A stretch of DNA of 64,000 nt from CAYZJB01 sp964478735 (GCA_964478735.1 CAYZJB010000011.1:1-64000); one strand, 5' to 3'. Positions 1 through 8,566 are shown, counted from the stretch's first letter. Translations and numbers: made by a program. Notes: a model not told the origin generated them from the letters alone.

Positions 1-480
1 GGCATAGTAATGCGACTCTTCGATCATTTCCGGCGTGCCGTTGTTATTCGTGTCCACGAACATCACGCGCGTGTTGCCGAGATGATCGGTGAGCGTGTAT
101 TGATACTTCAAGCTTCCGGACTGGTTCTTCACGCGTCCGGTTTCGGTCGAGAAGAAGTCCAACGTCCCATTCTTGTAAACGAACCCCGACACATAATCCT
201 GAGTCAGCGTGATCGTACCACTGGTGTAGACGGTTTTCCGCAACTTCGAACCACCGACAGTATACACCCACTCAATCCTATTTTGATGATCGGCCCCGAA
301 TTCTACTTTGGTGGGGAGATTGAGGTAGTTGTATTCGATGTTCGTGATGCCTTTGTTTTTGTCTTGGATGAGGTTACCATTGACATCGAAGAAGTACTCT
401 CAACCGGCGTGATCGCCATTGCGGAACGGACGCCAAAAGGCTACATTGGCATCGATTTTTATTTGGACATAACCGCCCAT
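1..480 (-). pseudogene. Rhs repeat-associated core protein, broken 3' fragment
   Basis: Reading the minus strand leftward from about 399 gives an uninterrupted Rhs core sequence in the style common in Bacteroidota: YFFDVNGNLIQDKNKGI, then YNYLNLPTKVEF, then a DYVSGFVYKNG segment, and finally YTLTDHLGNTRVMF shortly before the window edge. These are the YD-repeat and Rhs core hallmarks. The frame is cut by a TGA at 402-400. The short stretch upstream of it (480-403) still looks Rhs-like (FRNGDHAG), but the frame then runs straight into the start of pabC on the other strand. The long N-terminal part expected of Rhs proteins is therefore missing, and the 3' end lies outside the window. I call it a remnant because of the in-frame stop and the lost 5' end. 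Rhs proteins are secreted or surface polymorphic toxins or adhesins, but no toxin tip is visible here. Confidence 0.75.
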
Positions 481-1339
481 GGCCTTTCTCGCCTTCTGCA
501 ACGGCAAATTTGTACCGGAATCGGACGCGTCCATCTCCTGTATGGATCGCGGTTTTCTCTACGGCGACGGGATCTTTGACACGCTTCGCAGCGTCGACGG
601 GAGTATCGTCAGTTTTTACGATCACTACGAACGGCTGAGGGAAGGGGCCGACCGACTCCACATTCCGATCACACTGCGCGCGATGGATTTGCGTACGCTG
701 CTTCGCGACCTGCTCGTTCAAAACCAGCTAAGCGATGCCGTGATCCGACTGACGCTCACGCGAGGTTTGACGGACAGTTTCGGCTTCGGCTACACCGCGG
801 GTTCAAAACCGACGCTGGTCATTACCGTCCGGCCGTCGCGCAAACTCCCGCCCGATCTTTATCAGAAAGGAGTTTCCGTCGAAGTTCAGAGCCTGCAGCC
901 CGGCGGCATGGATGGCGTCAAATCGACAAGCGCTCAGACGTACGTCCTGGCCAAACAGGCGGCCCTGGACAAAGGAAGCTATGAGACGCTGCTCATTACC
1001 ACGGACCAGTTCGTTTTGGAGGGCACGTCGAGCAATGTTTTCATGATACGCAACGGTGGAATTCAGACGCCGCCGACGGAAAAAGGCGTACTGCCGGGCA
1101 TTACGCGAAAACGTGTGATCGAACTTCTGGTCGATCGCCTGCAATGGCCGTTCAGCGAAGAGTTTTTTACGCTCAATGACCTTACCGAGGCCGACGAAGT
1201 CTTCCTGACCAACACCAACGTCGAAATTCTTCCTGTGTCCCGTATTTCCGGAAAAACGATCGGGAATGCAGGGATGGGACCGATGACTCAGCAGCTGCTT
1301 TCCTATTTCCGGCAGACGCTTCACGAGATTCTTCAGTAG
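479..1339 (+). CDS. pabC: Aminodeoxychorismate lyase (class IV PLP aminotransferase family)
   Basis: This 286-residue protein belongs to the fold-type IV PLP family. It has the CMDRGFLYGDGIFDTLR block at residues 21-37, a probable PLP lysine at K148 (GVKSTSAQ), the LEGTSSNVF block near 180-188 and the GVLPGITRKRV block near 203. PabC cleaves 4-amino-4-deoxychorismate to p-aminobenzoate and pyruvate in folate synthesis. On sequence alone the family also includes branched-chain and D-amino acid aminotransferases. The pabC call rests on pabB lying 6 bases downstream in the same direction. The ATG at 479 gives the N-terminus expected for the family, but there is no good ribosome binding site, and the gene begins inside the edge of the Rhs remnant on the opposite strand, so its promoter is unclear. 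No pabA glutaminase is in view. Confidence 0.82.
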   Translation: MAFLAFCNGKFVPESDASISCMDRGFLYGDGIFDTLRSVDGSIVSFYDHYERLREGADRLHIPITLRAMDLRTLLRDLLVQNQLSDAVIRLTLTRGLTDSFGFGYTAGSKPTLVITVRPSRKLPPDLYQKGVSVEVQSLQPGGMDGVKSTSAQTYVLAKQAALDKGSYETLLITTDQFVLEGTSSNVFMIRNGGIQTPPTEKGVLPGITRKRVIELLVDRLQWPFSEEFFTLNDLTEADEVFLTNTNVEILPVSRISGKTIGNAGMGPMTQQLLSYFRQTLHEILQ

Positions 1340-1345
1340 ACTGAC

Positions 1346-2692
1346 ATGCCGTTCGTCTCGCGTGAAATTTCGTGTCCCGCGGACAGTTTGGAACTAAGCC
1401 GACGCGTGTACGGTGGGCCTTTTTCCGCACATCTCATCAGCGGCCTTTCCGGTCACCCGCATTCAAAACAATCGATTTTTGCCGCTGTCCCGTTTTTGAT
1501 CTTCGATTCCGCCGGACGGAACTGCCGCTGGATCGATCCGGCCACGGACCGGGTTGAGATAATGGAAGGGAATCCGTTCGATATTTTTTACGAACGATGG
1601 ACGCATGTGTCTCCGTCTTTTGCGATCGGTTACTGGGGGTACGATCTCAAGGACCATCTTGAAAAGCTCGACGACCGAGCGAAGCGGGAGTTCGATGGTC
1701 CGGATGCACAATGGATGTTGTTTCACGCGGTCGCGCGGATCGATCACGTTTCAGGTCGCGTGGTCGTGGAGGGAACGGAAGACGCCGTCGACCGTCTGCA
1801 GGAAAAAATTTTATCCGACTCTTCACCGGTTACCGGAAGCGTGCGGCTGTATTCGGTTCGCCCGCAATGGACGCGTTCCGATTATATCCATGCCGTTCGG
1901 GCGATTCGCGAACACATCCGCGTCGGCGACGCGTACGAGGTCAATCTTACGCAGCGTTTTTTTGTCGACGCCGCTCCGTCGGCCGCGCGCGATCTCGAAT
2001 TGCTCCAAACCATGCTGTCCGAAACGCCGTCGCCTTTTACCGCCATGCTGCGGTCGCCGGCAATGACGATTCTGAGCAGTTCGCCGGAACGTTTTCTTCG
2101 CATCGACGGACACCGGATGGAGTGCGAGCCGATCAAAGGAACGCGACCGCGGGGACGGTCGTTTGACGACGATGAAGCGGCTTATCTGTCGCTGGTCGAA
2201 AGCGAAAAAGACCGTGCGGAAAATTTGATGATCGTGGACCTGACTCGAAACGATCTGGGACGTGTCGCGGAGATCGGCTCGGTCGCGGTACCCCGGCTTT
2301 TTCATATCGACGCGTACCAAACCGTTTTTCAAATGAGTTCGACCATCGAGGCGCAGTTGGCCGCGGAATTCAACTGGATGGACGCCGTGAAAGCGGCTTT
2401 TCCGCCGGGCTCGATGACCGGCGCGCCGAAAATCGCGGCGATGAATATCATCGAATCCCTGGAACCCGTCAAACGGCAGGTGTACAGCGGCGTGCTGGGT
2501 TACGTCGATTGGACGGGTAACGTCGATCTGTCCGTCATCATACGGACCCTCGTTTTGCACGGCGGTTCGGGATATTTTCAAACCGGTGGAGCAATCGTGT
2601 GGGACAGCGATGCGGAGTCGGAATACCAGGAATGCTGGGACAAGGCGGAGGGGATTTTGAGGACCCTCCAGACGTGGCGCGATGGCTACTGA
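1346..2692 (+). CDS. pabB: Aminodeoxychorismate synthase component I
   Basis: This chorismate-utilising enzyme of 448 residues transfers ammonia to chorismate to give 4-amino-4-deoxychorismate, the step before PabC. The C-terminal catalytic half carries AYEVNLTQRF (about 197-206), PIKGTRPRG (262-270), MIVDLTRNDLGRV (about 296-308) and FPPGSMTGAPK. The lysine in PIKGT is the residue that separates PabB from anthranilate synthase TrpE, which has alanine there; this and the preceding pabC make the assignment firm. The N-terminal 160 residues are the poorly conserved half of the family. No glutaminase domain is fused, so a separate PabA is needed and is not in the window. Just 6 bases separate it from pabC, so the two are almost certainly cotranscribed. 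Confidence 0.9.
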   Translation: MPFVSREISCPADSLELSRRVYGGPFSAHLISGLSGHPHSKQSIFAAVPFLIFDSAGRNCRWIDPATDRVEIMEGNPFDIFYERWTHVSPSFAIGYWGYDLKDHLEKLDDRAKREFDGPDAQWMLFHAVARIDHVSGRVVVEGTEDAVDRLQEKILSDSSPVTGSVRLYSVRPQWTRSDYIHAVRAIREHIRVGDAYEVNLTQRFFVDAAPSAARDLELLQTMLSETPSPFTAMLRSPAMTILSSSPERFLRIDGHRMECEPIKGTRPRGRSFDDDEAAYLSLVESEKDRAENLMIVDLTRNDLGRVAEIGSVAVPRLFHIDAYQTVFQMSSTIEAQLAAEFNWMDAVKAAFPPGSMTGAPKIAAMNIIESLEPVKRQVYSGVLGYVDWTGNVDLSVIIRTLVLHGGSGYFQTGGAIVWDSDAESEYQECWDKAEGILRTLQTWRDGY

Positions 2693-2770
2693 AAAGTCAC
2701 CACACTGAAGTCGATCGACGGCATTTGATGAAATTTTCTCTTGCACTACGCGTTCCGGTATAATACACTT

Positions 2771-2851
2771 GCAACCCCACACGAGGTCATCCCCTGACCT
2801 CGGGCTACGATAGAGAACCCAGGGTGTTCCCTCAGCCCTGGGTTTTTTTTT
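2771..2851 (+). ncRNA. Candidate small RNA between convergent genes
   Basis: A TATAAT hexamer at 2759-2764 is followed, at about the distance of a transcription start, by an 8-bp perfect hairpin (CGAGGTCA 2782-2789, loop TCCCC, TGACCTCG 2795-2802) and then by a perfect intrinsic terminator (2816-2851). The stretch lies between pabB (plus strand, ends 2692) and the amidase gene (minus strand, ends 2927), so there is no downstream plus-strand gene for it to control. This fits a short RNA of about 80 nt. It could instead simply be the 3' end of the pabCB transcript, since the -35 region is weak: TTGCAC is only 12 bases from the -10. I do not recognise an RNA family. Confidence 0.35.
2816..2851 (+). 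terminator. Intrinsic terminator downstream of pabCB
   Basis: A perfect 9-bp stem, AACCCAGGG (2816-2824) with CCCTGGGTT (2836-2844), encloses an 11-nt loop and is followed by an uninterrupted T run to 2851. It ends plus-strand transcription from pabCB and/or from the candidate small RNA before the convergent amidase gene. Confidence 0.88.
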
Positions 2852-2926
2852 GTCTCATTTCGGATTTCAAGCCATTTTAGCCGGTCGACTCTATGGCCGG
2901 TTTTTCAATGGTGTCAAGATAACACT

Positions 2927-4447
2927 CTACCGGGCGTCGTACGCCTTGATAAACTGCTTGATCCCTTCCAGTATGCCTTCAGCCAGTTTGCTCTGTCCGG
3001 CTTCCGATTTCAGAAACTTTTCCTCGGTGGGATTCGAGATAAACGCCGTTTCGACCAGCACGCACGGCATCGAGGCGCCCATCAGCACGTAAAACGGCGC
3101 CTGTGAGACCCCGCGATTGTCGAGATCCAGCCGTTTGTCCAATCCTTTCTGGATGTAATCTGCGAGTTCTTCGCTTTCACGCACAAATACGGACTGCATC
3201 ATGTTGGCGAGGATAAATTTTTCGTTGGTGAAGTCGCCGTAATGATGCTGCTCTTCTTCGAGGTGGATCACCTCGTTTTCCTTTTGCGCCACGGCAAGGG
3301 CCTCGGCATTGCGGCTCGGGGATAGAAAAAACGTTTCGAATCCGGTTGCCTTGGAGTTCTTATTGGAGTTGCAGTGGATGCTGACAAAAAGTTTGGCATT
3401 CTGATTGTTGGCAAATTGCGTTCGCCCGTGCAGCGTGGGGTATGTGTCGTCTTCGCGCGTGTATGCGACGGCTATGCCAAGTTTCTCTTTGATCAGTTTT
3501 CCCAGTTTAAGCGCGATCGCCAGGGTAATGTCTTTTTCCTTCGTTCCGTTTTTGCCTTTGGCGCCGGGATCTTTGCCGCCGTGGCCCGCGTCGATGACGA
3601 TTTTGTCGATTTTCCAGCGGCTCTGCTGCTGTGAAATTTGCTGTAGCGTACGATGGTCCATCGGCAGGCGCAGGCTGATGAGGATGTATCGTCCGGACTC
3701 ATCGATCGTGATGTCCTGACCGGCGATGTCGCCGTTCAGTTGAAACGACAACTGCGCCGACGCCTTATGCTGGAATGCCAGCGTTTTTTTGATCAGATCG
3801 AACGTTTCGGCCTTATGGATGTTCGCCGACAGGGCCGGAGCGAAGACTCCGCCGGACACCGTCACGTACACCCAGTTTTTGTTGCGCCAGATCTCGATTT
3901 CGCTCGAGTGGAATTTTCGATCGGTGTGAATCCGGATCAGCAGGCCGTTGGCCTTGAGATCGAAATCGATGTCGTTGAGCGAAAAGGACGACGGCAGTTT
4001 GACCGCTTCCGAATCCTCGCGTGCGGCGGCGGTGATGACGGGAGTTAGATTGAACGTCTGTCCCGGGATGGATACCGGCGACGGCAGAACGGCGTTGAGG
4101 ATCGGCAGAAAAAAATCGACGGGCACGAAAATGACGCCGTCCACCAGTTGCGTCGCGACCGGCATCTGGAGCGTCTGCGTTTCATTGATCACGACGAACG
4201 CGTTGAACGCGGTGACTTTGACTTCGAATTGCGGAAAGTAGAGGACGGATTTTTTCTTGATCGGGTTGTCGAAAATATTGGCGTCGATCAGTTCGGCAAT
4301 GTCTTTGAGCGAAACGAAGTTCTGGTCTCCGGAATACAGCGGAATGACGTCTTTTTTTTGTTTGTCGTAGACCAGCGTCAGTTTTTGTTGCGCCTGAACG
4401 CCGGCGACCGCCGCGAGAAGATAAAAGCCGATGAACCAGGTTTTCAT
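2927..4447 (-). CDS. N-acetylmuramoyl-L-alanine amidase (Amidase_3)
   Basis: Starting at the ATG at 4447, which overlaps the purD stop as ATGA, this is a 506-residue exported protein with signal peptide MKTWFIGFYLLAAVAGVQAQ. A copper-amine-oxidase-N-like or AMIN-like wall-binding region follows (roughly residues 22-270). The C-terminal 220 residues are the zinc-dependent Amidase_3 catalytic domain: DAGHGGKDPGA (zinc His), KEKDI (zinc Glu), FVSIHCN (zinc His) and VETAFISNP (catalytic Glu). It should cut the bond between N-acetylmuramic acid and the stem peptide in the periplasm, as AmiA/B/C enzymes do in cell separation and wall turnover. A longer reading frame continues upstream inside purD, but the signal peptide and the ATGA overlap fix the start at 4447. 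It is the last gene of the minus-strand operon. Confidence 0.9.
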   Translation of the reverse strand: MKTWFIGFYLLAAVAGVQAQQKLTLVYDKQKKDVIPLYSGDQNFVSLKDIAELIDANIFDNPIKKKSVLYFPQFEVKVTAFNAFVVINETQTLQMPVATQLVDGVIFVPVDFFLPILNAVLPSPVSIPGQTFNLTPVITAAAREDSEAVKLPSSFSLNDIDFDLKANGLLIRIHTDRKFHSSEIEIWRNKNWVYVTVSGGVFAPALSANIHKAETFDLIKKTLAFQHKASAQLSFQLNGDIAGQDITIDESGRYILISLRLPMDHRTLQQISQQQSRWKIDKIVIDAGHGGKDPGAKGKNGTKEKDITLAIALKLGKLIKEKLGIAVAYTREDDTYPTLHGRTQFANNQNAKLFVSIHCNSNKNSKATGFETFFLSPSRNAEALAVAQKENEVIHLEEEQHHYGDFTNEKFILANMMQSVFVRESEELADYIQKGLDKRLDLDNRGVSQAPFYVLMGASMPCVLVETAFISNPTEEKFLKSEAGQSKLAEGILEGIKQFIKAYDAR

Positions 4448-5706
4448 GTCAGGGCCCGGTGCGCAATGTCGTTTCGGTAATGCATGTGGTCGAAGCGGAT
4501 TTTGTAAACCCCGGAATAGGCTTTCGATACCGCCTCGCGCAGGGTGGGAGCGACGGCCGTTACCGCCAGCACGCGGCCGCCGGACGTCACGAGGCGTCCT
4601 TCCTGAACGGCCGTTCCCGCATGAAAAACGGTGACCTGATCGCCAACCTCGTCGATACCGGAGATCGGTTTGCCTTTTTCGAACGCTTCCGGATAGCCGC
4701 CGGACGCCATCACCACGCAGGCACAGGCATCGGTACTCGACGAAACCGTCACGGTCGCCAGCCGTCGTTCTGCAACGGCCATGCACACGTCGACGAGGTC
4801 CGTTTGCAACAGCGGCATCAGCACTTGACATTCCGGGTCGCCGAAGCGGCAGTTGAATTCGATGACCTTCGGGCCGTCGGTGGTGATCATCAGTCCGCAG
4901 TACAGGACACCGTGATACGGGCGGCCTTCCTCATGCATCGCCTGAATGATGGGCTCGATGATCGTACGCCGGGTTTTTTCCAGAACGTCGTCCGTGACAA
5001 CCGGAGCCGGGGCGTAGGCGCCCATGCCGCCCGTATTGGCGCCGGCGTCGCCGTCGAACACGCGTTTGTGGTCCTGCGCCGCGGGAAGCACGACGTAATC
5101 CCGACCGTCGGTAATGGCAAAAACGGACGCTTCTTCGCCCGTCAGCCGTTCTTCTACGACGACGCGTTCGCCGGCCGCGCCGAATTTTTTTTCACGCATC
5201 ACGACGTCGAGCGCGCGGAGCGATTCGTCCACGCTGTCGCAGACGACCACGCCTTTGCCGGCCGCCAGTCCGTCGGCTTTGATCACCATCGGGCGGTCAT
5301 GACGGCGGATGAACGCGGAAGCGGCTTCCGCGTCGTCGAAGTCGCCGAAGGCGGCCGTCGGTACGCCGTATTTTTTCATCAAGCGTTTTGCAAAAATTTT
5401 GCTCGACTCGATTTCGGCCGCCGCCGCGGTGGGTCCGAAAATTTTCAGGTCGAGCGAAGTAAATCGGTCGACGATGCCGAGCGTCAGCGGTTCTTCCGAG
5501 CCCACGATCGTAAGGTCGATTCCTTCCCGCTGCGCGAATGCAGCCAACGCGTCGATCTCACTGGCCTTGATCGGAACATTCGTCGCGCGTTCGGCGGTTC
5601 CCGCGTTGCCGGGAGCGCAAAAAATTTCGGGTGCATGCCGGCTTTGCGATAGTTTCCACACGAGTGCGTGCTCGCGGCCGCCGCTGCCGATGACGAGAAT
5701 TTTCAT
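4444..5706 (-). CDS. purD: Phosphoribosylamine-glycine ligase
   Basis: This ATP-grasp enzyme of 420 residues, the usual PurD length, makes glycinamide ribonucleotide from phosphoribosylamine, glycine and ATP in the second step of purine synthesis. Visible marks are the N-terminal MKILVIGSGGREHAL, the ATP-binding MVIKADGLAAGKGVVVCD segment, and the metal-binding FNCRFGDPECQV motif. It is joined by ATGA overlaps to the SGNH hydrolase gene upstream and to the amidase gene downstream. It therefore sits as a lone purine gene between two envelope genes, with no other pur gene nearby. Confidence 0.96.
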   Translation of the reverse strand: MKILVIGSGGREHALVWKLSQSRHAPEIFCAPGNAGTAERATNVPIKASEIDALAAFAQREGIDLTIVGSEEPLTLGIVDRFTSLDLKIFGPTAAAAEIESSKIFAKRLMKKYGVPTAAFGDFDDAEAASAFIRRHDRPMVIKADGLAAGKGVVVCDSVDESLRALDVVMREKKFGAAGERVVVEERLTGEEASVFAITDGRDYVVLPAAQDHKRVFDGDAGANTGGMGAYAPAPVVTDDVLEKTRRTIIEPIIQAMHEEGRPYHGVLYCGLMITTDGPKVIEFNCRFGDPECQVLMPLLQTDLVDVCMAVAERRLATVTVSSSTDACACVVMASGGYPEAFEKGKPISGIDEVGDQVTVFHAGTAVQEGRLVTSGGRVLAVTAVAPTLREAVSKAYSGVYKIRFDHMHYRNDIAHRALT

Positions 5707-6809
5707 GGTAAATATCGGGTCCGGATAAGTTTGGCGAGAACGTCCGCCGCCACGGCATGCGCCGTCCCGTTCCAGTGGTTGTCCCGCGGAAGATAATATC
5801 TCAGTTCAGGATTTATCAGATGGTCTCTCATGTCGATTACGACGACACCGTGCTGTCCGTCGAAATGCTCGTGGATTCGTTGTTGCGGTTTGGACCAGTC
5901 GAAACGGGATTCGTCGAGTCCGTAGAAATCGATAATCTTGCTGCTCAAGAATGAGGAATCTATTTGAAAAATGGTAGGGATAACGACAAGAATTAAAGGC
6001 ACACTGTCGGCGGCACATTGTTGACGAAGCGAATCGAGGTAGGATAAATTACGATCGTACCTGGCCAGAGCATGCGGTGATAATTCTCGTTCATAAATAT
6101 CGAGATTATTTCCGAACAGCCGGGTCAGATTCCAGCGATCGAGAAGATGGTCGAAGGTCCGGCGCAAAAAAACATAAAGATGCGAATGCGTTCCCAAAAA
6201 ATGGCGTATTCCGTACGTCAACCGCCGCAGTGCGAATGCGGGCGGACGTTCCGGCGGAGGAGCCGAATTCCGGACGGCCGTTGATGGCAGAGTGGATAAA
6301 TCGTTGCCGACGTACAGCCCGAGTACGACGAGATCGGGGGTAAACGCGCGTCCGTAGTGCAGATAGTACAGATATTCATTACGCGGATCGTATCCCGGTA
6401 CCGATGCATTGAGCACATCGACGTGCAGGTCAATATCGAGGGAGACATTGAGTTGTTTCTCCAGCAATTCCGAGTAGCTGCTGTCCTGATGGACACCATG
6501 GCCCGCTCCGAAGGAGTCGCCTAAATTCAAAATCCGAAACGTGCGGTCTGGTTTTGAAAGCTCTACGTCGTCATCGCGCATTCCAAACCGGTTGGTCCGT
6601 ATTTCGATAGGCTCGGATTCCGCTACGATATAGCCAACGGCATTGGGACGAAAACGTATCCCGACCAGACTGTCGGGGACGATCAGATTTTGCGAGCTGT
6701 AAAGGACCTGGGGCAGAGTCACACGGATGATGCCCTCGCAAAGGAACAGGCCCACGCCCGTTCCCACGAGTAAAAGCATCAGTTTTTTAATCAAGGATCG
6801 TAACGTCAA
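5703..6809 (-). CDS. Membrane-anchored SGNH/GDSL-type hydrolase
   Basis: This 368-residue protein has one N-terminal membrane anchor (about residues 8-28) and then an SGNH-fold domain. The nucleophile block is LGDSFGAGHGV with Ser99, the block III glycine-asparagine is in LYVGNDL (around 165), and the C-terminal catalytic pair is in DNHWNGTAH (about 341-349). The family covers esterases and O-acyl or O-acetyl transferases; anchored forms often modify cell-surface or wall polysaccharides. The substrate cannot be read from sequence. The stop codon overlaps the purD start as ATGA, and the gene lies 22 bases after the TonB gene, so it is in the same operon. Coupling with an amidase two genes on agrees with a role outside the inner membrane, but that is inference. 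Confidence 0.78.
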   Translation of the reverse strand: MTLRSLIKKLMLLLVGTGVGLFLCEGIIRVTLPQVLYSSQNLIVPDSLVGIRFRPNAVGYIVAESEPIEIRTNRFGMRDDDVELSKPDRTFRILNLGDSFGAGHGVHQDSSYSELLEKQLNVSLDIDLHVDVLNASVPGYDPRNEYLYYLHYGRAFTPDLVVLGLYVGNDLSTLPSTAVRNSAPPPERPPAFALRRLTYGIRHFLGTHSHLYVFLRRTFDHLLDRWNLTRLFGNNLDIYERELSPHALARYDRNLSYLDSLRQQCAADSVPLILVVIPTIFQIDSSFLSSKIIDFYGLDESRFDWSKPQQRIHEHFDGQHGVVVIDMRDHLINPELRYYLPRDNHWNGTAHAVAADVLAKLIRTRYLP

Positions 6810-6831
6810 GAACCGGAAGTGTCAGTGAGCT

Positions 6832-7482
6832 TTAGTTTGCTTTTTCGCGGAATTCAAAGCGGTGGTCGGTCCACGCGACCAGCGGTTTTGAACCGTCCGA
6901 TGCGGGATTATAGCGACATTTGTAGACCGTTTCAATGGCGAGTTTTTCGAGGATCGGGCTGCCGGTGGTATTCTGTTTAAGTTTGTGATTGATCACTTTG
7001 CCTTCGGTGTCGACCTGTACCTCCAGTACGATCACCCCCTGGACGCCTTTGTTCTGCAATTCTTTGGGGTACTCCGGGAATTTACTGACGATCAATTTTG
7101 GCGGATAATATTCGGCCCTTTTTTTTCCCGGAGGTGCGGGCGGGGCGGGGATGGCAAGCAGTCCTTCTTCAGAACCGAAGATGACGTCCGTATCTTCCAT
7201 CAGAATTTCCTGAGGTTTGGCCGACGCGATCGGAATCACCGGTTTGATGGGGACGCCCTTGGTGGAAAGCGGCTGAAGCGTCTGGGGTACATCGAGAACT
7301 TCCACGGAGATCGGTGGTACCTCGATCGTTGAAGCGCCGCCTTCATTGACGGGGTAATAGAGAACCGCCGTGGTGAGCACCAGCGAAGCGAAAAGACCGA
7401 TTTCGAGATAGAGCCGGTAGTAGGATTTCAGATGTTGATAAACGGCAAACTCGATTCGTGGCGGTTTCACGTCGGCGATCAT
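6832..7482 (-). CDS. Energy transducer TonB family protein
   Basis: This 216-residue protein has a cytoplasmic stretch of about 25 residues, one membrane segment (about 26-46), a periplasmic proline-rich linker (PAPPAPPGKK near 112-121) and a C-terminal TonB domain with FPEYPKELQNKGVQG and VYKCRYNPA. TonB proteins couple the proton-motive force of the inner membrane (through ExbB and ExbD) to outer-membrane receptors such as the TonB-dependent receptor at the right end of this window. The C-terminal sequence VQGVIVLEVQVDTEGKV is typical of the family. No exbB or exbD gene is nearby. It sits 52 bases downstream of the HcrB-like gene and 22 bases before the SGNH gene. Confidence 0.88.
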   Translation of the reverse strand: MIADVKPPRIEFAVYQHLKSYYRLYLEIGLFASLVLTTAVLYYPVNEGGASTIEVPPISVEVLDVPQTLQPLSTKGVPIKPVIPIASAKPQEILMEDTDVIFGSEEGLLAIPAPPAPPGKKRAEYYPPKLIVSKFPEYPKELQNKGVQGVIVLEVQVDTEGKVINHKLKQNTTGSPILEKLAIETVYKCRYNPASDGSKPLVAWTDHRFEFREKAN

Positions 7483-7534
7483 GGTTTCAAAATCTACCGG
7501 AGAAGCTAACGAGGAGCAATAACCCGTTTGGGTC

Positions 7535-8551
7535 TTACGCGGCTCCGTGAATGTCGATCAGCTCGGTTCCATTGACCAGATGGTCGAGCAGGCGGCGGGT
7601 AAATACTCTGACCATGCGTTTGCGATACCCAGGTCGGAAATTGGTCAGATCCATCGGCTTTGCAACATCGTGCGCGATTTGAGCCGCCTGTTCAATATCG
7701 TCGGTGCGGATAGCCTTGCCGATGAGGGCCTTTTCTGCTTCGGCGACTTCGAACGGGCTCGAAAAGATGGCGCCTAGCACAATCCGCGCATCCGTACATA
7801 TTCCGTGCTCGTCGATAACCACACCCGCCATGACTCCCAGCATCGGGTAATCGATTACCTGGCGGCGGCGTAATTTCATGTACGCGGCGCGAAATCCGGG
7901 CGGCGGTACCGGTACATGAATCTCCGTCAGAATTTCATCGGCTGCGAGTGTGTGATATTGCATACCGTCGTTTCGGTAAAAATCCCGCAACGCTACGGTC
8001 CGCTCTCCGCGGCTACTGACGACACGGATCGATGCATTCAGCCCGTACAACACCGGTACGGTATCGCAGGAAGAAATGGCATAACAACGCGACCCGCCCG
8101 GCGCGACTCGACAAATATCGCCGTCCTTTTTCATACAGTTGTTAATGGCCTGACGCCAGAACTTCGACTGGTTATAATAATAGCAACGCGTGTCGAGCAT
8201 GACGTTGCCGCCGATCGTTCCTTTGTTCTGTAGCAATGGCGTGGCGATCTTCGATGCCGCACGCGAGAGCACGGGGTAGCGCCGGCGGATCGTCGGGTCG
8301 GAGGCGACCGTCGTAATCGTGACGAGCGCGCCGAGCGTCAGCCCGTTTATTTCGTCGTACCGTATTTTTTTGAGCGTCTCGATGTTTTGCAGACTGATCA
8401 GGTGCGACGGCTCGAACAGCCTGTTTTTCATACTCGGGATCAAGTCCGTGCCACCGGCGAGGATTTTGGCGCCCGGATACCGTCCCAACATCGACGCGGC
8501 TTCGTCGAGCGTTTTGGGAGAGAGAAACTCAAATGAAGGCAACGTCAGCAT
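7535..8551 (-). CDS. FAD-binding subunit of a xanthine oxidase-family enzyme, HcrB-like
   Basis: This 338-residue protein is the medium (FAD) subunit of the molybdopterin hydroxylase family. The FAD-binding motif KILAGGTDLIPSMKNRL lies near residue 29 and the second flavin motif NKGTIGGNVMLDTRC near 108-122. An extra loop carries four cysteines spaced 16, 8 and 9 residues apart (C-x15-C-x7-C-x8-C). This matches, as I recall it, the loop that binds an additional [4Fe-4S] cluster in the beta subunit of 4-hydroxybenzoyl-CoA reductase (HcrB). The C-terminal CO_deh_flav_C domain is present (about 225-325). The catalytic molybdenum subunit (HcrA) and the 2Fe-2S subunit (HcrC) that such a protein needs are not adjacent. 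It lies 15 bases after rpe and 52 before the TonB gene. It could work with subunits encoded elsewhere. Confidence 0.82.
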   Translation of the reverse strand: MLTLPSFEFLSPKTLDEAASMLGRYPGAKILAGGTDLIPSMKNRLFEPSHLISLQNIETLKKIRYDEINGLTLGALVTITTVASDPTIRRRYPVLSRAASKIATPLLQNKGTIGGNVMLDTRCYYYNQSKFWRQAINNCMKKDGDICRVAPGGSRCYAISSCDTVPVLYGLNASIRVVSSRGERTVALRDFYRNDGMQYHTLAADEILTEIHVPVPPPGFRAAYMKLRRRQVIDYPMLGVMAGVVIDEHGICTDARIVLGAIFSSPFEVAEAEKALIGKAIRTDDIEQAAQIAHDVAKPMDLTNFRPGYRKRMVRVFTRRLLDHLVNGTELIDIHGAA

Positions 8552-8566
8552 GAGGTCTCCATCGCG

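Noticed and set aside
400..402. TGA in the Rhs frame as a selenocysteine codon
   Set aside because: Rhs cores have no known selenocysteine and the gene is also missing its 5' part, so decay is the simpler reading.
1823..2782. Long minus-strand frame opposite pabB
   Set aside because: It lies antisense to a clearly conserved enzyme, has basic low-complexity sequence and no family features; it is a by-product of GC-rich codons.
2771..2851. Riboswitch or T-box controlling a gene
   Set aside because: There is no plus-strand gene downstream and no known aptamer core; kept only as a small RNA candidate.
4459..5652. 397-codon plus-strand frame opposite purD
   Set aside because: Antisense to purD; rich in Arg, His and Phe with no domain.
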